Of a stretch of DNA of 6,093 bases, positions 1 through 5,063 are shown piece after piece. The stretch is from Bacteroidota bacterium (GTDB lineage Bacteria; Bacteroidota; Bacteroidia; NS11-12g; UBA955), in contig JAURQA010000262.1 of assembly GCA_030836345.1 (NCBI GenBank), forward strand, positions 1-6,093, in the 5' to 3' direction. Within the stretch, counting starts at the first letter, position 1. Every line of letters starts with the position of its first letter. The notes under the pieces were generated by a model. It did not search any database. It had not been told where the DNA came from and saw nothing but the letters and a program-made list of their open reading frames with translations. Made by a program: the position numbers and the translations under genes.

Positions 1-902
1 TAATACAACCAAAACCAACTCATAAATTTGTGTTTGGTGGAGGTGGGGGACCGACTAATGGAATAAATCCTTTGGTAGGAGTTACCATTGATTATTATTT
101 GCCACACGATGTAAAACCATCCGATACATTAGAGTTAACTATTTTGAATGAGTTTGGTGATGCAATTCGTTCTTATACTAGTATAAAAGATGAAACTTTC
201 CAATCTTGGCCTGGTGGTCCAGTACCAAAACAAGTGCTGCCAATGGGTAAAGGAATGAATCGTTTTAATTGGGATTTACGCCGCGAAGAAATTCCATCTA
301 TTGAAGGTGTATTTGTATTTGGCAGTCCAGTTGGTGCTATTGTTGGACCTGGCACCTACAGAGCGCAGTTAAGCTATAAAGGGCAAGTTCAGGAGCAAAT
401 GATAGAAGTATTGGCTGATCCAAGAATAGATGCAACAGAGGCAGATTATAGGTACCAACAAGAGTTATTGAATCAATTGGATAAGGCTGTGCGTGATATC
501 CATGGATCTATCATTAGAGTTCAAGCTGCACGTGGTCAATTGGAGGCTTTAGCGGAGCATATTCCGGCTGAAGAACATTATGCAGCTTTAACTGAGCGGG
601 CAAAGGCATTAGCAAAGAGTCTAAGTGAGTGGGAAGCCGAATTGATACAACCCAAGCAAAAGACTTTCCAGGATGTGATTAATTTTGAAAATCAACTGAG
701 TTCTGAATTACTGAATTTAATGGGTAAAGTTGATGCACCTGATCCACGTCAACCTACTGCCTTGGTTGAGAATATTGAAATGCGCATTGGAGAGTGGGGT
801 TATTTGCAAGCTGATCTAGATCAATTAATTCAACAAGATCTCAAGGCGTTTAATGCCGCCTATTTAGATGCTGAATTGCCAGCCATTATTATGATGGATT
901 GA
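1..902 (+). CDS. C-terminal part of a BNR/VPS10 (sortilin)-like repeat protein, 5' end outside window
   Basis: The frame is open from the left edge, so this is the last 299 residues of a longer protein; the in-frame GTG at 30 is internal. The visible part matches the C-terminal module of large secreted 'glycosyl hydrolase / WD40-YVTN-BNR-like' proteins. First comes a beta-sandwich segment with the pattern ...YYLP... (about residues 31-34 of the visible part), the NRFNWDLR block (about 86-93) and GPGTYRAQL (about 115-123). A long helical region (about 145-299), rich in Gln, Leu, Ala and Glu, follows and probably forms a helical bundle. The Asp-box/BNR propeller repeats and any signal peptide would lie upstream of the window, so family membership rests on the C-terminal module alone. 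Members are usually predicted to be exported; the true substrate is unknown and hydrolase activity should not be assumed. The gene ends just before a strong terminator, so it is not cotranscribed with the light genes. Confidence 0.8.
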   Translation, partial: IQPKPTHKFVFGGGGGPTNGINPLVGVTIDYYLPHDVKPSDTLELTILNEFGDAIRSYTSIKDETFQSWPGGPVPKQVLPMGKGMNRFNWDLRREEIPSIEGVFVFGSPVGAIVGPGTYRAQLSYKGQVQEQMIEVLADPRIDATEADYRYQQELLNQLDKAVRDIHGSIIRVQAARGQLEALAEHIPAEEHYAALTERAKALAKSLSEWEAELIQPKQKTFQDVINFENQLSSELLNLMGKVDAPDPRQPTALVENIEMRIGEWGYLQADLDQLIQQDLKAFNAAYLDAELPAIIMMD

Positions 903-925
903 TATTGGCAAGAAAAACAATAAAG

Positions 926-967
926 AAGGCCACGAAACACGTAAGGTTTCGTGGCTTTGTTGTTTTT
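926..967 (+). terminator. Intrinsic terminator of the BNR/VPS10-like gene
   Basis: A perfect 10-bp stem, GCCACGAAAC (929-938) with GTTTCGTGGC (946-955), encloses a 7-nt loop. The T-rich tract TTTGTTGTTTTT follows at 956-967. It lies 26 bases after the stop codon. The stem is clearly GC-richer than its surroundings, as expected for a rho-independent terminator. Confidence 0.88.
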
Positions 968-1009
968 AGGGTGGACATAACTTTTTTTAAATAAGGTTGT
1001 TTTTCTTTC

Positions 1010-2461
1010 ATGCAGACAATCAACATAGTATGGATGAAAAAAGACATTCGCCTGAATGATCATGCTGCACTACATGCTGCTCAGCAAGCGAATATTCCAT
1101 TTCTGATTGTTTACCTATTCGAACCAAAGGTGCTGCAAAGGGCAGATGTATCCCTTAGACACAGTCAGTTTATCTACCACTCCTTAATTGATCTTCGATT
1201 GAATCTAGGAGAACAAAGCCACGCCTTGCATATATTATACGGAGAACGCAAGGCGATTTTTCAAGAGATATTCCTTCAATTTCATGTAGATACTATTTTT
1301 TCTTATCGAGAAAGTGGGACGGAGTTCACCTGGAATCTGGATAAGGAGATAGGGGCTATGTTTAAGCAAATTGGCGTGAAATGGAGGGAATTTCAGCGGG
1401 ATGCTATCAAACGAGGCATAAAGAACCGTAAAGGTTGGGATAAGCATTGGTATATAGTTATGCATAAGGATGTACAACTATATGAGTCAAAACCTATACA
1501 GCGAATCAATTTTGAGCACTCCTTTTTTCTTCCAACTGATTTCAAAGCCGATTTAGAAGCTTACCCCTCGCTTTATCAACCTGCTGGAGAACGAATGGCT
1601 TGGAAGTATTTAAAGAATTTTATGGACGGAAGGTATAGAGACTATAGTCGTTATATTTCAAAACCTACTGAAAGTCGAACATCTTGTAGTCGTTTATCCG
1701 TATACATTACTTATGGTAATATCTCTGTTCGACAAGTTTATCAGTATGTCAAACAACATCCTAATTTTAATAAACACAAATTTGCGATAAAGTCCTTTTT
1801 GTCTCGCTTAAAATGGCAAAACCATTTTATACAAAAATTTGAAGTTCAATGCGATTATGAATATCGGTTTTTAAACCCTGCCTATGACGATTTAGCCTAT
1901 AAACATACCCCTAATTGGGTATTGGCCTGGGCAACAGGAAAAACTGGAATTCCAATGATTGATGCTAGTATGCGTTGTCTTATAGCAACAGGGTGGATCA
2001 ATTTTCGAATGAGAGCTATGTTAGTTTCATTTCTAACTCATCATTTGGATCAAGACTGGCGGAATGGAGCTTTTATTCTAGCTAATTATTTTTTGGACTT
2101 CGAACCAGGCATACATTATCCGCAAGTCCAAATGCAAGCTGGAACCACCGGAGTACATACTTTAAGGATTTATAATCCTATAAAACAAGGTAACGAGCAT
2201 GATCCTCATGGCAATTTTGTAAGAAAATGGATTCCAGAACTTCAAAATATACCAGATAATTACATTCATGAACCTTGGCAAATGACTGAAATGGAGATGC
2301 TTATGTTGGATTTTGACTTAAAAAGGGATTATTTTGCTCCAATAGTTAATATTGAGCAAGCTGCTCGAGCAGCAAGAGAAAAATTATGGGCATTCAAAAA
2401 GCGCCCAAAAGTCAATAAACATAAGGGATTTATTTTGAATAAACATACCCGAAAAAAATAA
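1010..2461 (+). CDS. Photolyase/cryptochrome-family FAD-binding protein (class I-like, divergent subgroup)
   Basis: A 483-residue flavoprotein of the cryptochrome/photolyase family, a normal length for it. The N-terminal Rossmann-like antenna domain starts with VWMKKDIRLNDHAAL (residues 7-21), the family's W-(K/R)-x-D-x-R-L motif. The helical FAD domain contains the phosphate-contacting SCSRLS (225-230), WATGKTGIPMIDASMR (307-322), TGWINFRMRAM (327-337), DWRNG (349-353) and RIYNPIKQ (386-393). Relatives carry out light-driven repair of pyrimidine dimers in DNA or act as blue-light sensors. By hand alignment to E. coli PhrB several key positions differ: W382 becomes V373, W306 becomes Y297, N378 becomes H369, E274 becomes R266 and W384 becomes M375; W359 is kept as W350. 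The block IHYPQ-QMQ (368-376) resembles a recurring bacterial subgroup that I recall but whose activity I cannot state. The C-terminus (about 462-483) is a strongly basic tail. ATG 1010 is chosen because the family motif begins seven residues later. There is no Shine-Dalgarno sequence. Confidence 0.9.
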   Translation: MQTINIVWMKKDIRLNDHAALHAAQQANIPFLIVYLFEPKVLQRADVSLRHSQFIYHSLIDLRLNLGEQSHALHILYGERKAIFQEIFLQFHVDTIFSYRESGTEFTWNLDKEIGAMFKQIGVKWREFQRDAIKRGIKNRKGWDKHWYIVMHKDVQLYESKPIQRINFEHSFFLPTDFKADLEAYPSLYQPAGERMAWKYLKNFMDGRYRDYSRYISKPTESRTSCSRLSVYITYGNISVRQVYQYVKQHPNFNKHKFAIKSFLSRLKWQNHFIQKFEVQCDYEYRFLNPAYDDLAYKHTPNWVLAWATGKTGIPMIDASMRCLIATGWINFRMRAMLVSFLTHHLDQDWRNGAFILANYFLDFEPGIHYPQVQMQAGTTGVHTLRIYNPIKQGNEHDPHGNFVRKWIPELQNIPDNYIHEPWQMTEMEMLMLDFDLKRDYFAPIVNIEQAARAAREKLWAFKKRPKVNKHKGFILNKHTRKK

Positions 2462-2497
2462 TTGTTCAGGTATTATTGGAAATACCTAAACAATTTT
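2458..2497 (+). terminator. Probable terminator at the end of the first photolyase-family gene
   Basis: TTGTTCAGGTATT (2462-2474) pairs with AATACCTAAACAA (2481-2493), 12 of 13 bp with one C/A mismatch, around a 6-nt loop. The A-run at the stop codon (2458-2461) can pair with the TTTT that follows (2494-2497). The U-tract is short and the stem AT-rich, so efficiency is uncertain, but its position directly on the stop codon fits a terminator, possibly bidirectional. Confidence 0.65.
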
Positions 2498-2519
2498 AGT
2501 AAATTTCGTTAAACAATTA

Positions 2520-2554
2520 TTTGTCTTACAGGTTATAAGACAAAATATTTTTTT
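2520..2554 (+). promoter_or_regulatory. Perfect inverted repeat before the rhodopsin: operator-like dyad or weak terminator
   Basis: TTTGTCTTA (2520-2528) and TAAGACAAA (2536-2544) form a perfect 9-bp dyad with a 7-bp spacer. It ends 26 bases before the rhodopsin start, and a T7 run (2548-2554) follows. Two readings are possible. As RNA it is a weak terminator-like hairpin with only two G-C pairs. As DNA it could be an operator: TTTG at 2520-2523 and TATTTTTT at 2546-2553 resemble the Bacteroidota -33 (TTTG) and -7 (TAnnTTTG) promoter elements with 22 bp between them, so the dyad would fill the promoter core. The -7 match lacks the final G. A terminator here would leave almost no room for a rhodopsin promoter, which slightly favours the operator/promoter reading. 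Confidence 0.45.
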
Positions 2555-2570
2555 AAATAAACTAACTACG

Positions 2571-3296
2571 ATGGAATTTTTATTATTCGCAGTAGATCCT
2601 GGTTCTGATCCAGTAGCATTTACGTTTTTTATCGGCTGCATGGCTATGGCAGCAGCTTCTGTTTTCTTCTTCGTTGAAAGAAACAGTGTAAGTGACAAGT
2701 GGAAATTGTCATTACTAGTTTCAGCATTAATCACCGGTATCGCAGCTGTACACTATCTGTACATGAGAGATGCTTGGGCAGCTGTAGAAGGAAACACAAC
2801 AGCACTTCGTTACATTGATTGGACATTGACTGTTCCTTTGATGTGTGTGGAATTCTACTTATTAACAAAAGCAGCTGGTGCCACTAAAGGCTTGATGTGG
2901 AAACTTATTATTGCTTCTGCATGGATGTTAGTAGCAGGTTACATTGGTGAGACAACTGCTAATGGAGACACTGGAACATCTGTAATGTGGGGTGTTTTAT
3001 CTACAGTTGGTTATGTTTATGTACTTTACACTGCCTGGATGGGTGAGGTTGCCAAATTAGCTGAGGCTTCTGGTGACGCTGTTGTCCAAAAAGGTGTGCG
3101 TACACTAGCATGGTTCGTTTTAGTAGGTTGGGCAATTTATCCAATAGGTTACATGTGTATGCCTGGTGGATGGTTGAATACCGGCTTAGGTTGGGAACCT
3201 TCCAATGTAGATTTATTCTACAACATTGCCGATGCAGTCAATAAGATTGGATTCGGTCTTGTCGTTTATTCTATCGCTGTGAGCAGTGACAAATAA
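2571..3296 (+). CDS. Proteorhodopsin-type light-driven proton pump (green-type, DTE motif)
   Basis: A 241-residue type-1 (microbial) rhodopsin. It has seven predicted membrane helices (roughly 12-36, 46-66, 76-98, 108-128, 137-158, 175-197 and 212-237) and no separate signal peptide. Retinal would be bound as a Schiff base to K225 in helix 7 (DAVNKIGFG). Helix 3 carries D83, T87 and E94, which match D97/T101/E108 of proteorhodopsin: counter-ion/proton acceptor, Thr and proton donor. This is the DTE signature of an outward H+ pump, not the NDQ motif of sodium pumps or the NTQ of chloride pumps. H61 matches the conserved His75. The spectral-tuning site (105 in proteorhodopsin) is M91, which in Bacteroidota pumps goes with green absorption. 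G141 in helix 5 aligns with bacteriorhodopsin W138, where xanthorhodopsins have the Gly that opens a carotenoid-binding fenestration. The gene stands alone between hairpins, and no retinal-synthesis gene (blh, crt) is in the window. Confidence 0.97.
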   Translation: MEFLLFAVDPGSDPVAFTFFIGCMAMAAASVFFFVERNSVSDKWKLSLLVSALITGIAAVHYLYMRDAWAAVEGNTTALRYIDWTLTVPLMCVEFYLLTKAAGATKGLMWKLIIASAWMLVAGYIGETTANGDTGTSVMWGVLSTVGYVYVLYTAWMGEVAKLAEASGDAVVQKGVRTLAWFVLVGWAIYPIGYMCMPGGWLNTGLGWEPSNVDLFYNIADAVNKIGFGLVVYSIAVSSDK

Positions 3297-3301
3297 AATT
3301 T

Positions 3302-3337
3302 AAGTGGTTGGGATATCCCCAACCACTTTCTTTTTTT
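3302..3337 (+). terminator. Strong intrinsic terminator of the rhodopsin gene
   Basis: AAGTGGTTGGG (3302-3312) and CCCAACCACTT (3318-3328) form a perfect 11-bp stem with a 5-nt loop. TC and a T7 run (3331-3337) follow. It lies six bases after the rhodopsin stop codon and is the clearest terminator in the window, making it unlikely that the downstream genes are expressed from the rhodopsin promoter. Confidence 0.93.
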
Positions 3338-3381
3338 ATTAGAAAAAACACTCACTAGTTAACCTTACACGCTCTTCATTT

Positions 3382-3421
3382 ACAGCATTTCAACTCTTCT
3401 TGTTGAAATGTGTTTCTTTTT
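3382..3421 (+). promoter_or_regulatory. Leader hairpin with U-rich tail before the DUF2256 gene (possible attenuator)
   Basis: CATTTCAAC (3386-3394) and GTTGAAATG (3402-3410) form a perfect 9-bp stem with the 7-nt loop TCTTCTT. With G3385 bulged, the stem extends by ACA (3382-3384) pairing with TGT (3411-3413). The pyrimidine-rich tract TTCTTTTT follows and ends directly before the GTG at 3423. A finished terminator already lies about 50 bases upstream (3302-3337), so a second terminator-like hairpin touching the start region looks more like leader regulation than gene-end termination. The 3' arm contains the alternative ATG at 3408. Confidence 0.45.
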
Positions 3422-3422
3422 A

Positions 3423-3578
3423 GTGAAAGATAAAAAGTCAAATCTACCTTCCAAAGTTTGCCTAGTATGCAATAAGCCCTTCTCTTGGAGAAAAAAATGG
3501 GAAAAATGCTGGAATGAGGTAAAGTACTGCAGTGAACGCTGTAGACAATCAAAAAAAACTGCGGTCAAACATGCATAA
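3423..3578 (+). CDS. DUF2256-family small zinc-finger protein
   Basis: A 51-residue protein from GTG 3423, or 56 residues from the in-frame ATG at 3408. Residues 7-20 read NLPSKVCLVCNKPF; then come SWRKKWEKCW, NEVKYCSERCR and a Lys-rich end. The paired CxxC (C13, C16) and CxxxC (C36, C40) with the W-R-K-K-W-E-K core are the hallmark of DUF2256 (COG4338), a roughly 50-residue family of unknown function that I recall as often sitting next to photolyase-related genes. The cysteines probably bind one zinc ion. The GTG start is preferred because it gives the usual short basic N-terminus before NLP and because ATG 3408 is buried in a hairpin stem; this is not certain. The stop overlaps the next gene's ATG by 8 bases (ATGCATAA), implying translational coupling and a joint role with that flavoprotein. 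C31 (EKCW) is an extra cysteine outside the two pairs. Confidence 0.88.
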   Translation: MKDKKSNLPSKVCLVCNKPFSWRKKWEKCWNEVKYCSERCRQSKKTAVKHA

Positions 3579-5052
3579 GCTTTTACTTCCAAATCAACTA
3601 TTCAATATTCCAGTTGAAAGCCCAGCTTCTTGCCATTTCATACTTGTTGAACATCATCTGTTTTTCAATCAGTATGCTTTCCATAAAATGAAATTGGCTT
3701 TCCATAGAGCAAGTATGAAGCGATATGAACAATACTTATTAGACAGTGGATTTGAAGTTACTTATGTAGAGGCAATGGAAGCTGCTTCATCCTTTGAAGC
3801 ACTTTTTCAAACATTGAGCCTAAGTGGAGTCCAAATCATACAACTATTTGAACCGGTAGACAATTGGGTAGAGAGAGAGGTTCGGGCAGCTGCGGCATCC
3901 TGTTCCATTCAGTTGGTATTTGAGCCTAATCCTGCTTTTATGACTTCTTCTGAAGTATTAAAAAGCTTCTTCGGAAAAGCTAAAAAAAGATATTTTCATA
4001 ATGACTTTTACATCAGTCAACGCAAATCATTAGACATATTAGTAGATACCCAGCAAGAGCCTGTTGGGGGTAAATGGAGTTTTGATGGGGATAATCGCAA
4101 GAAATATCCTAAAACAAAAGTGCCACCTATTACAAATTATGCATCCTTTTGCTCCTATTATGAAGAGGCATTCACTTATGTAGAGAATCATTATTCTGAT
4201 AATTACGGCCATTTAAATAAGACGAAGCTATATCCAATTGATCATGCTGCAAGTCAAATTTGGTTAGATACTTTTTTAACCGAAAGATTTCTAGAATTTG
4301 GACCCTATGAAGATGCGATGGTCCAAGGTGAAAGTACATTGAACCACAGTGTGCTTACACCTATGTTGAATACAGGTTTGCTTACTCCCGACTTTATAGT
4401 TAATCGAAGTATTCATTATGGGTTGGAGCATGGCATTCCATTGAACTCTTTAGAGGGTTTTGTTCGTCAGATTATTGGATGGAGAGAATTTATTCGAGGA
4501 TTTTATGATTATCATGGATCAAAGATTCGAACAACCAACTATTGGGGATTCAAACGTAAAATTCCAAAGTCATTTTATGATGGTAGCACTGGGATACCTG
4601 TATTAGATGATGTGATTCAACGCTTGAATGAAACAGGCTATAATCATCACATTGAGCGATTAATGGTCTTAGGTAACTTTATGCTGCTTTGTGAGTTTGA
4701 TCCGGATGAGGTATATCGTTGGTTTATGGAGATGTATATTGACGCTTATGATTGGGTAATGGTGCCAAATGTATATGGTATGAGTCAATTTGCAGATGGT
4801 GGATTAATGGCTACCAAGCCATACATCAGCGGAAGTAATTATATCTTAAAGATGAGTAATTACCAGAAAGGTCCATGGCAGGAAATCTGGGACGGTTTGT
4901 TCTGGCGATTTATGCATGTTCATAGAGACTTTTTTACTAGTAATCCACGCTTAGGAATGCTGGTACGCATGTTTGATAAGATGCCTGAGGAGAAAAAAGT
5001 AAAACATATTCAGACAGCAGAGACGTATCTATCTCAACTGGATGCTGTCTGA
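3571..5052 (+). CDS. PhrB/CryB-type (FeS-BCP, COG3046) photolyase-related protein lacking the iron-sulfur cysteines
   Basis: A 493-residue member of the prokaryotic (6-4) photolyase/CryB group. The antenna-like N-domain opens with LLLPNQLF (residues 4-11), the group's usual beginning, which is why ATG 3571 is chosen over the longer frame from GTG 3532. Group motifs follow: GGKWSFDGDNRKKYP (166-180), LNHSVLTPMLNTGLLTP (257-273), GWREFIRG (303-310), GYNHHIERLMV (356-366, containing the His required for 6-4 repair in Agrobacterium PhrB), MVPNVYGMSQFADGG (397-411) and KPYISGSNYI (416-425). In typical members four cysteines, three of them after MSxY, bind a 4Fe-4S cluster. Here that stretch (428-448) is shortened and has none; the only cysteines are C21, C111, C194 and C374, at other places. 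The protein probably binds FAD and acts in light-driven repair of (6-4) photoproducts or as a sensor; which one cannot be decided here. It is translationally coupled to the DUF2256 gene. Confidence 0.9.
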   Translation: MHKLLLPNQLFNIPVESPASCHFILVEHHLFFNQYAFHKMKLAFHRASMKRYEQYLLDSGFEVTYVEAMEAASSFEALFQTLSLSGVQIIQLFEPVDNWVEREVRAAAASCSIQLVFEPNPAFMTSSEVLKSFFGKAKKRYFHNDFYISQRKSLDILVDTQQEPVGGKWSFDGDNRKKYPKTKVPPITNYASFCSYYEEAFTYVENHYSDNYGHLNKTKLYPIDHAASQIWLDTFLTERFLEFGPYEDAMVQGESTLNHSVLTPMLNTGLLTPDFIVNRSIHYGLEHGIPLNSLEGFVRQIIGWREFIRGFYDYHGSKIRTTNYWGFKRKIPKSFYDGSTGIPVLDDVIQRLNETGYNHHIERLMVLGNFMLLCEFDPDEVYRWFMEMYIDAYDWVMVPNVYGMSQFADGGLMATKPYISGSNYILKMSNYQKGPWQEIWDGLFWRFMHVHRDFFTSNPRLGMLVRMFDKMPEEKKVKHIQTAETYLSQLDAV

Positions 5053-5063
5053 ACATAATTTTT
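5009..5063 (+). terminator. Hairpin terminator overlapping the end of the photolyase-related gene, possibly bidirectional
   Basis: TTCAGACAGCA (5009-5019) and TGCTGTCTGAA (5043-5053) form a perfect 11-bp stem. It encloses a 23-nt loop that can itself pair GAGA (5020-5023) with TCTC (5032-5035). The tail ATAATTTTT (5055-5063) follows on the + strand. On the - strand the same stem is followed by a T-rich stretch (complement of about 4992-5008), so it could also end the convergent dehydrogenase gene. The stem is built from the last codons of the photolyase-related gene; only 9 bases separate the two convergent stop codons. Confidence 0.65.

Noticed and set aside
30..32. GTG as the start of the first gene
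   Set aside because: The frame is open upstream to the window edge, and the visible protein is only the C-terminal module of a much larger family.
992..999. TAAGGTTG as the -7 element of a promoter for the first photolyase-family gene
   Set aside because: It matches TAnnTTTG in 5 of the 6 fixed positions, but no convincing TTTG lies at the right distance upstream, and the site is only 10 bases before the ATG.
860..1063. Antisense reading frame across the first terminator
   Set aside because: It spans the end of one gene, a terminator and the start of another, and has no recognisable motif.
1235..1477. Antisense frame inside the first photolyase-family gene
   Set aside because: It lies opposite a well-supported coding region and shows no family motif.
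2486..2734. Antisense frame over the rhodopsin leader and first helix
   Set aside because: Low-complexity Lys/Asn/Thr-rich translation opposite a certain gene; no evidence for expression.
2571..3296. Sodium- or chloride-pumping rhodopsin
   Set aside because: Helix 3 has D-T-E at the motif positions, not NDQ (sodium) or NTQ (chloride).
3532..3570. Longer photolyase-related protein starting at GTG 3532
   Set aside because: The added 13 residues lie within the DUF2256 coding sequence and do not resemble the family, whose proteins begin close to the LLPNQLF motif reached from ATG 3571.
3380..3592. Antisense frame opposite the DUF2256 gene
   Set aside because: The + strand holds a clear zinc-finger protein here; the antisense translation has no recognisable pattern.
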